Assembly (NCBI RefSeq): GCF_900120155.1 | Contig: NZ_LT635549.1 | Span: forward strand, 2,326,688 to 2,390,687 | DNA from: Clostridium sp. Marseille-P3244 | Lineage (GTDB): Bacteria; Bacillota; Clostridia; Lachnospirales; Lachnospiraceae | Reading direction: 5' to 3' | Length of the DNA stretch: 64,000 nucleotides | Shown here: piece by piece, positions 43,713 through 51,043 of the stretch | Position numbering within the stretch: the first letter of the stretch is position 1 | How the letters are laid out: each line of letters opens with the position of its first letter | Notes under the pieces: model-generated | The model's database searches: none | Told to the model about the DNA's origin: nothing | Seen by the model: only the letters and a program-made list of their open reading frames with translations | Translations under genes and position numbers: made by a program

Positions 43713-45500
43713 TTATTCTTTGTAGATCGCGCCAAAGCGGCATTTCTCCATGCAGGCGCCGCACTTTAAGCACTTCTCAGGATTGATCATATGTACTTCC
43801 TTCACCTTGCCGATGATCGCGTCTGCCGGACAGGTACGCGCGCAGAGCGTACATCCCTTACATTTATCCGGATCGATCTTGTACTGCAGCAGATCCTTGC
43901 AGACTCCCGCAGGACATTTCTTGTCTACAATATGGGCAATATATTCATCCCTGAAATATCTCAGTGTGGAGAGCACCGGGTTCGGCGCCGTCTGTCCCAG
44001 AGCGCACAGGGAATTGGACTGCAGATGGTAGCACAGCTCTTCCAGCTTATCCAGGTCTTCCATAGTGGCCTGCCCCTTCGTGATCTTCTCCAGGATCTCC
44101 AGCATACGCCTTGTACCGATCCGACACGGCGTACACTTTCCGCAGGACTCATCTACCGTAAATTCCAGGAAGAACTTGGCGATATCCACCATACAGGTAT
44201 CCTCATCCATGACGATCAGTCCGCCGGATCCCATCATAGAACCGATTTCCTTTAAGTTGTCATAGTCGATGGGCACATCCAGATGCTCCGCCGGAATACA
44301 TCCGCCGGAAGGTCCGCCGGTCTGGGCCGCCTTGAATTTCTTCCCGTTGGGGATGCCGCCGCCGATCTCTTCTACGATCTCCCGAAGCGTCGTTCCCATG
44401 GGTACTTCCACAAGTCCGGTGTTATTGATCTTGCCGCCGAGAGCAAACACTTTCGTTCCCTTGGAGTTCTCTGTTCCCATGGACGCAAACCACTCCGGTC
44501 CGTTCACGATGATCTGCGGAATGTTCGCGTAAGTCTCCACATTGTTCAGAATGGTGGGCCTTTCAAACAGTCCTTTCAGGGCCGGGAACGGCGGACGGGG
44601 ACGAGGCTCCCCTCTGTTTCCTTCAATGGAAGTCATGAGCGCGGTTTCCTCTCCGCAGACAAACGCGCCGGCTCCCAGCCTCAGTTCAATGTCAAAATCA
44701 AATCCGCTGTCAAAAATATTTTTGCCCAGCAGTCCATAGTCTCTCGCCTGTCCGATGGCGATCTCCAGACGCTTGACCGCGATGGGGTACTCTGCTCTGA
44801 CATAGATATATCCCTGGGACGCTCCAATAGCATATCCCGCGATCGCCATAGCTTCCAGCACCGCGTGAGGATCTCCCTCCAGAATGGAACGGTCCATGAA
44901 TGCTCCCGGGTCACCCTCGTCCGCGTTACAGCAGACATATTTCTGATCCGCTTCGTTTGCCGCGGCAAACTTCCATTTCAGTCCTGTCGGAAATCCGGCG
45001 CCGCCTCTTCCTCTGAGTCCGCTGTCCAGCAGGATCTGGATCACATCCTCCGGTGTTTTCTCTGTCAGGACACGGCCCAGTGCTTCATAACCGCCGGTCC
45101 CTATGTACTCATCAATATTCTCCGGATTGATGACACCACAGTTGCGCAGCGCGACTCTGTGCTGTTTTTTATAAAAGTTGGTCTCATTCAAAGGAATGAT
45201 CTTATCTGTCTTTGTCGTCTCGTCATAGAGAAGACGGGTCACCACTCTTCCCTTCAGGAGATGCTCGGAGACGATCTCCGGGATATCGTCTTCCTGTACC
45301 ATGGAATAAAAAGTCCCTTCCGGGTATACGATCATGATCGGACCAAGCGCGCAGAGTCCGAAACATCCGGTCTTGACTACGCCGACTTCTTCCGAAAGTC
45401 CGTTGGCCGCGATCTCCTTCTCCAGTCTTTCCCTGATCCTCTGGCTCCCGGAGGAGGTACATCCGGTTCCGCCACAGACAAGTACGTGTGAACGATACAT
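43713..45500 (-). CDS. hndC: Bifurcating hydrogenase flavoprotein subunit (NuoF-like, HndC/HydB)
   Basis: This 595-residue subunit has an N-terminal thioredoxin-like [2Fe-2S] domain (VCGGTGCTSSGS, CFGLCALGP). The NuoF flavin/NADH core follows (GLRGRGGAGFPTGLKW, NADEGDPGAFMDR, GAGAFVCGEETALMTSIEG), then the 4Fe-4S ligand motif ESCGKCTPCRIGT. A C-terminal pair of ferredoxin motifs reads CKGCTLCARTCP and CLKCGACMEKC. It carries the FMN where NADH electrons are bifurcated. It lies 15 bp upstream of hndD in the same operon. Confidence 0.95.
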   Translation of the reverse strand: MYRSHVLVCGGTGCTSSGSQRIRERLEKEIAANGLSEEVGVVKTGCFGLCALGPIMIVYPEGTFYSMVQEDDIPEIVSEHLLKGRVVTRLLYDETTKTDKIIPLNETNFYKKQHRVALRNCGVINPENIDEYIGTGGYEALGRVLTEKTPEDVIQILLDSGLRGRGGAGFPTGLKWKFAAANEADQKYVCCNADEGDPGAFMDRSILEGDPHAVLEAMAIAGYAIGASQGYIYVRAEYPIAVKRLEIAIGQARDYGLLGKNIFDSGFDFDIELRLGAGAFVCGEETALMTSIEGNRGEPRPRPPFPALKGLFERPTILNNVETYANIPQIIVNGPEWFASMGTENSKGTKVFALGGKINNTGLVEVPMGTTLREIVEEIGGGIPNGKKFKAAQTGGPSGGCIPAEHLDVPIDYDNLKEIGSMMGSGGLIVMDEDTCMVDIAKFFLEFTVDESCGKCTPCRIGTRRMLEILEKITKGQATMEDLDKLEELCYHLQSNSLCALGQTAPNPVLSTLRYFRDEYIAHIVDKKCPAGVCKDLLQYKIDPDKCKGCTLCARTCPADAIIGKVKEVHMINPEKCLKCGACMEKCRFGAIYKE

Positions 45501-45521
45501 TTCTTCATGCCTCCTTTTCTG

Positions 45522-45911
45522 CTATGCGTTATTTTTCTGTGCCTGCGCCGCGCTCAGCGTATATTTTGTTACTACCTGGCCGCCCAGCAAGTGAAGACGC
45601 AGCACCTCCAGCGCTTTCTCGGGAGTCATCTTCACGTAAGTTACTTTTTCTTTGCCCGGTTCCATCACTTCCACGATAGGCTCATACTGGCACAGTCCGA
45701 TACATCCGGTCTGTGATACGCTGATCTTCTCGCTTAAGTTCTGTTCCTGGACCGCGTCAGAAAGCGCGGTCAGCACCGGTCTTGCTCCGCTGGCAATCCC
45801 GCAGGTAGCCATCCCCACGACCACACGGGTCTGGTTCTCATTCTCTGCGCGGACTCCAACCTTGCCCTGCATGCTTTCTCTGATCGCACGTAATTCTTCA
45901 AGAGATTTCAT
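45522..45911 (-). CDS. hndB: Thioredoxin-like [2Fe-2S] ferredoxin subunit (HndB type)
   Basis: This 129-residue protein has VGMATCGIASGARPVL and, later, SQTGCIGLCQYEPIVEV, giving the four cysteines of a thioredoxin-fold [2Fe-2S] cluster like that at the N-terminus of the flavoprotein subunit. In HndABCD-type enzymes it is the accessory electron-transfer subunit. It lies between the ATPase gene and hndC, 21 bp from the latter. Confidence 0.9.
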   Translation of the reverse strand: MKSLEELRAIRESMQGKVGVRAENENQTRVVVGMATCGIASGARPVLTALSDAVQEQNLSEKISVSQTGCIGLCQYEPIVEVMEPGKEKVTYVKMTPEKALEVLRLHLLGGQVVTKYTLSAAQAQKNNA

Positions 45912-45940
45912 ATAATCCTCCTCTTACAAATCAATCTTTC

Positions 45941-46501
45941 TTATATATCTGCTCCTCCATCTGTCTCCTCTTTATTAGTTACCAGATATTCCCTGATAAA
46001 CGCCGATACCTCCGGCTCGGAAAGATCAATGCCTTCTCCCAGTATCTGGCGCATCTGGCGGGTATCCAGCACAAAACTTTTCTCAGCATATTCATATGTA
46101 TACCTGAAATCGGTCTGTCCATTGAATACGATCAGTGTATGGATGGTGGAACTGATATCGCCCAGCGGCATCCTGTCGATATGGGACAGGCCGAATACCG
46201 CCTTTACTGTAGTTCCTTTACCTTTTTCTGAATCAATCCGGAAGCTGCCCCCTGTGCTCTCCGCGGCCTGTTTGAAAAACGGGACTCCCAGTCCCACCTT
46301 CCTTGTGGTCCTCGTAGTATAAAAGGGATCCTGCACGCTGACTGCCTGTTCCGGAGTCATGCCGCAGCCGTCATCTTTGATGATCACGGTCAGCATATCC
46401 GTCTCCGGCTGCACCGACACGGTGATCTCCACCAGTGACGCTTCAGCGCGTATGGAATTTTCCGCTACATCCAGAATATTCAGAGATATCTCCGGCATCA
46501 T
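45941..46501 (-). CDS. Histidine-kinase-like ATPase embedded in the hydrogenase operon
   Basis: This 186-residue GHKL-fold protein has N-box LDVAENSIRAEASL, G1 DDGCGMTP, a F/G2-type KVGLGVPFFKQAAEST segment and GKGTTVKAVF. It has no dimerisation/phosphoacceptor helix or sensor domain, so it is not an ordinary sensor kinase; anti-sigma or protein-kinase activity of the RsbW kind is possible. The C-terminal 70 residues (FNGQTDFRYTYEYAEKSF) are unfamiliar. It starts 3 bp after the hndA stop, so its expression is tied to that of the hydrogenase. Confidence 0.88.
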   Translation of the reverse strand: MMPEISLNILDVAENSIRAEASLVEITVSVQPETDMLTVIIKDDGCGMTPEQAVSVQDPFYTTRTTRKVGLGVPFFKQAAESTGGSFRIDSEKGKGTTVKAVFGLSHIDRMPLGDISSTIHTLIVFNGQTDFRYTYEYAEKSFVLDTRQMRQILGEGIDLSEPEVSAFIREYLVTNKEETDGGADI

Positions 46502-46504
46502 AGC

Positions 46505-46999
46505 TTATTCGTATTTTGCCAGAATGCCGTCCAGATCGTCCACTGTGAGCCGGCCGTAGACTTCGTCATTGATCATCATGACCGGAGCCAGACCGCAGGC
46601 GCCCACGCAGCGGCACGCATCCAAAGAAAATTTTCCGTCCGGTGTACACTCTCCGCCTACGATCCCGAGCTTTTCCATCAAAGCATTATAAATATCTCCC
46701 GAGCCCTTCACGTAACACGCAGTGCCAAGACAGACAGAAATCCTGTATCTGCCCTTCGGGTTTAAGGTGAACTGCGAATAAAATGTCGCGACACCGTAAA
46801 TTTTCTCCATGGGGATCCCTGTCTCATCCGAGATCATCTTCTGAACTTCGATTGGAAGATACCCGTATATATCCTGTGCTTTCTGCAGGATCGGCATCAA
46901 AGCACCCTTTTCATCCTTGAGATCAGCGATCACTTTCATAAGTGCTTCTTCCTGTTCTTTTGTCCCGGAAAATGGAACTGTTCCTTTCTTAGCTGCCAT
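46505..46999 (-). CDS. hndA: Bifurcating hydrogenase NuoE-like subunit (HndA/HydC)
   Basis: This 164-residue thioredoxin-like [2Fe-2S] protein has an N-terminal helical bundle (ALMPILQKAQDIYGYLP, GVATFYSQFTLNPKG) and the four ligands in VCLGTACYVKG and ACRCVGACGLAP. It passes electrons between the flavoprotein and hydrogenase subunits. It is the first gene of the five-gene operon, with candidate Rex operator and promoter just upstream. Confidence 0.94.
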   Translation of the reverse strand: MAAKKGTVPFSGTKEQEEALMKVIADLKDEKGALMPILQKAQDIYGYLPIEVQKMISDETGIPMEKIYGVATFYSQFTLNPKGRYRISVCLGTACYVKGSGDIYNALMEKLGIVGGECTPDGKFSLDACRCVGACGLAPVMMINDEVYGRLTVDDLDGILAKYE

Positions 47000-47022
47000 T
47001 CTTCAACCTCCATTTCTCTCCT

Positions 47023-47040
47023 TTGTCAAACTGCTGACAA
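47023..47040. promoter_or_regulatory. Rex-like operator in the hydrogenase operon leader
   Basis: TTGTCAAACTGCTGACAA has perfect TTGTCA/TGACAA symmetry and matches the clostridial Rex consensus TTGTTAA-N4-TTAACAA at 11 of 14 defined positions. It lies between the predicted transcription start and hndA. Confidence 0.5.
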
Positions 47041-47085
47041 CAATAAAAAACGGCCGTCAGTCGACAAAGTATATTTTGTGCTCAT

Positions 47086-47114
47086 AGAATATATGATAAC
47101 ACAAGATATTACAA
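47086..47114 (-). promoter_or_regulatory. Candidate promoter of the hydrogenase operon
   Basis: Minus strand TTGTAA, 17-bp spacer, TATTCT. The leader to hndA would be about 80 nt. Confidence 0.45.
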
Positions 47115-47174
47115 AATTCCACCTATTTATGAATAATTTTTTGTGAATTTTATACGAGGACAGAAAATGATCTA

Positions 47175-47192
47175 TGGTTAATTTTCTGACAA
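47175..47192. promoter_or_regulatory. Second Rex-like site, between the divergent operons
   Basis: TGGTTAATTTTCTGACAA matches the Rex consensus at 11 of 14 positions. It lies upstream of both divergent promoters. Confidence 0.4.
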
Positions 47193-47236
47193 ATTATCCT
47201 TTCTTTATGTGCCAGATATGCAATACTCCCGATTCA

Positions 47237-47265
47237 TTGCTTTTTCAAAATGCAGATGTTATACT
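47237..47265 (+). promoter_or_regulatory. Promoter of the DRTGG/sensory hydrogenase operon
   Basis: TTGCTT, 17-bp spacer, TATACT, 44 bp before the first start codon. Confidence 0.6.
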
Positions 47266-47309
47266 AACGGAAAGTAATGATAATCCATGTTTCGATTTCA
47301 GGAGGATTT

Positions 47310-47654
47310 ATGAAGATCAGAGAAATGAAAGAAATTCTGGACGCTCAGTTCCTGTACGGGGAGGAACTGGCTGATCTGGACGCGGAATTCGTCTTTTCCG
47401 CGGACATGATGAGCGATGTACTGGCATATGGAGGGAAATGTTCTATCCTGATGACCGGGCTGTGCAACCCTCAGGTGGTTCGCACCGCGGAAATGCTGGA
47501 CATTGTCTGTATCATTTTTGTCCGCGGAAAAATGCCGGACGAAAATATGCTTGCGCTGGCGATGGGAAAGGGGATCGCCATCCTTGCCACAGAGCATTAT
47601 ATGTTCACGGCATGTGGCATGCTGTATGAGCACGGACTCAGGGGAGGTGCCTGA
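47310..47654 (+). CDS. DRTGG-domain protein, first copy
   Basis: This 114-residue protein consists almost only of a DRTGG-like domain (FSADMMSDVLAYGGKCSILMTGLCNPQVVRTAEMLD, GKGIAILATEHYMF). These domains are thought to be regulatory ligand-binding modules, found for example beside CBS domains and in phosphotransacetylase-like proteins. The start ATG 47310 has AGGAGG 6 nt upstream. It opens a five-gene plus-strand operon, and its stop is directly followed by the next start. Confidence 0.82.
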   Translation: MKIREMKEILDAQFLYGEELADLDAEFVFSADMMSDVLAYGGKCSILMTGLCNPQVVRTAEMLDIVCIIFVRGKMPDENMLALAMGKGIAILATEHYMFTACGMLYEHGLRGGA

Positions 47655-48077
47655 ATGAGCGATGAACTGATGTTTACCTACACTGTGGACGGAGAAGATT
47701 TCACCCGCGCGGGAGAAGCCAGCAGCAATGTGAAGAACAAACTGAAGATGCTGGGCGTAGGCAGTGACGTGATCCGCAAAGTCGCTATTGCGATGTATGA
47801 GGGCGAGATCAATATGGTCATCCACGCGGAAGGCGGCATGATCACGGTCACTGTATCTGACGATGACATTACCATGGTGCTCGCCGACAAAGGCCCCGGC
47901 ATTCCGGATATTGAAAAGGCCATGCAGGAAGGTTATTCCACCGCCCGTCCGGAGGTCCGCTCTCTTGGATTCGGAGCCGGCATGGGACTTCCCAATATGA
48001 AACGGTACACAGACGAGATGGAGATCGATACCGTGATCGGCCGGGGAACTACCATCACGATGAAGGTGTATCTTTGA
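47655..48077 (+). CDS. RsbW/RsbT-like ATP-binding regulatory protein
   Basis: This 140-residue GHKL ATPase has the N-box-like AIAMYEGEINMVIHA, G1 ADKGPGIPD and G2 RSLGFGAGMGLPNMKRY. Such proteins act as Ser kinases or anti-sigma factors in partner-switching modules. Neither its protein substrate nor a STAS partner is in the window. It starts on the base after the upstream stop codon, so it is translationally coupled to the DRTGG gene. Confidence 0.88.
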   Translation: MSDELMFTYTVDGEDFTRAGEASSNVKNKLKMLGVGSDVIRKVAIAMYEGEINMVIHAEGGMITVTVSDDDITMVLADKGPGIPDIEKAMQEGYSTARPEVRSLGFGAGMGLPNMKRYTDEMEIDTVIGRGTTITMKVYL

Positions 48078-48138
48078 TCCTTTCCGTCTCTGCCCGCTGT
48101 TTTTCCTGTGATTCCATCTGTGTTAAGGAGGCACTGTA

Positions 48139-49563
48139 ATGGACAAAAATAAATTTATGCGATCTGTGCGCCTGAAGGAATCATCCTGCCAGGGCTGTAT
48201 CAACTGCATCAAATACTGCCCGACCCAGGCCATCCGGGTGCATAACGGCAAGGCCCACATCATAGACAAGTTCTGTATTGACTGCGGCAGATGCATCCGT
48301 TACTGTCCGCATCACGCCAAGATCGCTGTCTATGATCCGCTTACTGTCATCAATAATTTCAAATATACGGTCGCTCTTCCGGCGCCCTCACTCTATGCCC
48401 AGTACAACAATCTGACCAATGTGGATATCGTGCTCAACGCCCTCCTGAAGCTGGGGTTTGATGATGTATATGAAGTAAGCGCCGCGGCGGAACTGGTCTC
48501 AGAGGCATCCAGGGAATACATAAAAGAACATATGGAGGACGCGCCTTTTATCAGTTCGGCCTGCCCTTCTGTCATCCGGCTGATCCGGGTGAAATTTCCC
48601 TCTCTTATCTCCCGTCTGCTTCCCATCAAGGCACCTGTGGAAGTGGCGGCAGAGATTGCCAGGGCAAGGGCCATGAAAAAGACCGGACTGAAACCGGAAG
48701 AAATCGGGATCATCTTTATCTCTCCCTGTCCCTCCAAGGTCTCCTATGCCAAATCCCCTCTTGGCATTGAGAAAAGTAATATTGACAACGTGATCGCCAT
48801 CAAGGATGTCTATCCGCTTCTGCTGCCCCATATGAAACATGACGAGAGCCAGCTGAAGCCTTTGTCCAACTCCGGGCGTATCGGTATCGGCTGGAGCAAC
48901 GCGGGCGGAGAAGTCGGAGGGCTGCTTGTGGACAATTATCTGGCTGCGGACGGCATTGTCAATATTCTGCGTGTTCTGGAAGAACTGGAGGACGAGAAAC
49001 TCCACGGACTCACCTTCGTGGAATTAAGTGCCTGCAACGGCGGCTGTGTGGGAGGCACCCTGACGGTAGAGAATGCCTATATCGCCACCACCAAAACAAA
49101 ACGCCTTGTAAAATATCAGCCGGTCTCGAAAAATCACCTTTCGGACAATCCTGAGGCGGAAAATATCTATTGGGCCGACAATGTAGAGTATGAACCGGTT
49201 TTCCGGCTCGGGAATACCTTTAAGGAAAGTCTGAAGATGATGAATGACGTGGAGAAACTCACGGCAAAATTCCCCGGTCTGGACTGCGGCTCCTGCGGAG
49301 CACCCACCTGCCAGACACTGGCGGAGGATATCGTGCGCGGAGACGCCACTCCCAATGACTGCATTTATGTGCTCCGGGCCAATATTGCGGAGCTGTCCGG
49401 GAAAATGGAATCTCTCATCAGAAACCGGGAAGACAAAAAACCTTTGAATGAAAATGATTCCAGGCTCCTCAACTCCTACATACAGACACTGACAGCGGAA
49501 CTTGCCGCCTTCGGTGTTCCTGAACAAAACAGAAAGGACGGTGCGTCAAAGGATGAAACTTGA
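48139..49563 (+). CDS. Sensory-type [FeFe] hydrogenase-like protein without PAS domain (group D type)
   Basis: This 474-residue protein has two ferredoxin motifs (C17-C27; C46-C56), an H-cluster-like domain with L1 SSACPSV (C142), L2 ISPCPSK (C197) and L3 ELSACNGGCVGG (C299, C303), and a Fe-S domain CGSCGAPTC (383-391). The first Cys of the catalytic TSCCP pair is Ala, as reported for the sensory hydrogenase of Thermotoga. The putative cubane ligands remain. The ATG has AAGGAGG upstream. The last 11 bp overlap the next gene. Confidence 0.88.
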   Translation: MDKNKFMRSVRLKESSCQGCINCIKYCPTQAIRVHNGKAHIIDKFCIDCGRCIRYCPHHAKIAVYDPLTVINNFKYTVALPAPSLYAQYNNLTNVDIVLNALLKLGFDDVYEVSAAAELVSEASREYIKEHMEDAPFISSACPSVIRLIRVKFPSLISRLLPIKAPVEVAAEIARARAMKKTGLKPEEIGIIFISPCPSKVSYAKSPLGIEKSNIDNVIAIKDVYPLLLPHMKHDESQLKPLSNSGRIGIGWSNAGGEVGGLLVDNYLAADGIVNILRVLEELEDEKLHGLTFVELSACNGGCVGGTLTVENAYIATTKTKRLVKYQPVSKNHLSDNPEAENIYWADNVEYEPVFRLGNTFKESLKMMNDVEKLTAKFPGLDCGSCGAPTCQTLAEDIVRGDATPNDCIYVLRANIAELSGKMESLIRNREDKKPLNENDSRLLNSYIQTLTAELAAFGVPEQNRKDGASKDET

Positions 49564-49885
49564 AAAAATCCTTCATCTCCCAGAGTATCAGGCTCTTGTA
49601 AAAGGATCCCCTGACCGGGAGATTTCCCGTGTCTTCTGCTGTGACCTGCTCAGCATCGCCATGAGCAAAGCTCCCGCGGACGGCGTGTGGGTAACGGTGA
49701 TGGGAAACAAAAACACACTGGCAGTGGCCTCCCTTGCGGATGTCGCCTGCATCGTACTGGCCGAGGGCGTCTCCCTTGATGAGAAGACGCTGGAAAAAGC
49801 GGAGGAAGAAGGGATTGCTATCCTTTCGACAGAACTTCCGGTTTTTGAGGCCGCCCTCAGGATCTATCAGGAAGGAGCCCTATGA
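49553..49885 (+). CDS. DRTGG-domain protein, second copy
   Basis: This 110-residue protein is related in plan to the first DRTGG gene (FCCDLLSIAMSKAPADGVWVTVMGNKNTLAVASLADVACIVLAEG, then GIAILSTELPVFEAA). The segment that reads TG in the first copy is altered to MGNKNT. The start overlaps the hydrogenase-like gene by 11 bp, and its end overlaps the PHP gene by 4 bp. Two diverged DRTGG proteins in one operon suggest a heterodimer or two ligands. Confidence 0.8.
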   Translation: MKLEKILHLPEYQALVKGSPDREISRVFCCDLLSIAMSKAPADGVWVTVMGNKNTLAVASLADVACIVLAEGVSLDEKTLEKAEEEGIAILSTELPVFEAALRIYQEGAL

Positions 49886-50598
49886 TCCCTCTGTATTATG
49901 ACCTTCATCTTCATTCCTGTCTGTCTCCCTGCGGAGATGACGACATGACGCCGGCAAATCTTGTGGGGATGGCGGCGGTCAAGGGACTGGACGTGATTGC
50001 CCTGACCGACCACAACAGCTGCAAGAACTGTCCCGCTGCCATGTATCACGGCAGTGTTTACGGTGTCACTGTCATCCCCGGTATGGAGCTGACAACAGAA
50101 GAAGAAGTGCACGTCATCTGCCTTTTTGCAGATCTTGATCGTGCACTTGCTTTTGATGCCTTTATATACGAAAGACTTATGGCCGTTCCCAACCGGGAGG
50201 ATATCTTCGGGAAACAGCAGATCATGGATGAAAAAGATCAGGTCACAGGATCTGTGGAACATCTGCTGATCAATGCCACTTCCGTGTCTTTTGATGAAGT
50301 GTTTTCTCTGGTAGATTCTTACGGGGGCATCGCCTATCCGGCTCATGTGGACAAAACTTCCACAAGTTTGATCTCAAATCTGGGCTTTGTCCCGCCGGAG
50401 AGTACCTTCCGGTGTGCGGAATTCCACGACTTTAAAAATCTGCACCGGATGCAGAAGGAACATCCGTACTTTTCTCAGTGCAATGTGATCTGCTGTTCTG
50501 ACGCCCACTATCTCGCGGACATCCATGAACCGCAGTATCAGATCTGGTCACGCTCGAAAGATCCTGAGGATGTCCTTCAGGCGCTGTCGGGGCGCTGA
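49882..50598 (+). CDS. PHP-domain phosphoesterase
   Basis: This 238-residue metal-dependent hydrolase has the four PHP motifs: DLHLHSCLSPCGDDDM (HxH), ALTDHNSCKN, the GMELTTEEEVHVICLF segment and a late YPAHVDK with CSDAHYL. The substrate may be a nucleotide or phosphoester messenger; nothing points to one. It is the last gene of the operon. Its last 167 bp are overlapped on the opposite strand by the end of the sirohydrochlorin-pathway gene. Confidence 0.88.
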   Translation: MIPLYYDLHLHSCLSPCGDDDMTPANLVGMAAVKGLDVIALTDHNSCKNCPAAMYHGSVYGVTVIPGMELTTEEEVHVICLFADLDRALAFDAFIYERLMAVPNREDIFGKQQIMDEKDQVTGSVEHLLINATSVSFDEVFSLVDSYGGIAYPAHVDKTSTSLISNLGFVPPESTFRCAEFHDFKNLHRMQKEHPYFSQCNVICCSDAHYLADIHEPQYQIWSRSKDPEDVLQALSGR

Positions 50599-51043
50599 CG
50601 GTCCTCTCGATCTTCTCTCTTACTGCTTTCACAAGTCCCGGATCTTTTCCACCTGAATTGATCGCCACTACCACATCCTCTGTCATTACGACCGATGGAA
50701 AATAGAAATCACACAGTGTATGGTCATCCGCTGTGTTCACAGGGATCTTTCTTTCCCTGCAGTCTCTCCATACCTTGCGGTTCACCGTCCGGTCATCAGT
50801 GGCGGCAATGACAAGCTCTGCTCCTTCCAGATCTTTTTCCTCATATTTCCGGATCACTGTACGGATCTTTCCTGACTCTCTCAGGCTGTCAAATCCTGAG
50901 CACAGAGAGGGTGAAATGACACACACATCTGCTCCAAAACGCAGAAGTGTGTTCACTCTTCTCAAAGCGACGTTCCCTCCCCCGATCACGGTGGTCCTTT
51001 TCCCGGAAATATCTATAAACACAGGGAAATATGGATGCTCCAT
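50432..51043 (-). CDS. Precorrin-2 dehydrogenase / siroheme synthase N-terminal-like protein
   Basis: This 203-residue NAD-dependent dehydrogenase family protein (CysG N-terminal/Met8 type) oxidises precorrin-2 to sirohydrochlorin. Visible are FIDISGKRTTVIGGGNVALRRVNTLL (Rossmann), VIAATDDRTVNRKV and NTADDHTLCDFYFPSVV. The recognisable fold ends near residue 145. The remaining tail, rich in Ser/Thr/Pro/Arg, is antisense to the PHP gene and probably not conserved. GGAGG precedes ATG 51043, which overlaps the cbiC stop. Confidence 0.88.
   Translation of the reverse strand: MEHPYFPVFIDISGKRTTVIGGGNVALRRVNTLLRFGADVCVISPSLCSGFDSLRESGKIRTVIRKYEEKDLEGAELVIAATDDRTVNRKVWRDCRERKIPVNTADDHTLCDFYFPSVVMTEDVVVAINSGGKDPGLVKAVREKIERTVSAPTAPEGHPQDLSSVTRSDTAVHGCPRDSGRQNSRSHCTEKSTDVPSASGADF

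Noticed and set aside
44283-45491. A 402-codon plus-strand frame opposite hndC
   Set aside because: Antisense shadow of a well-conserved NuoF-like gene; no recognisable domain.
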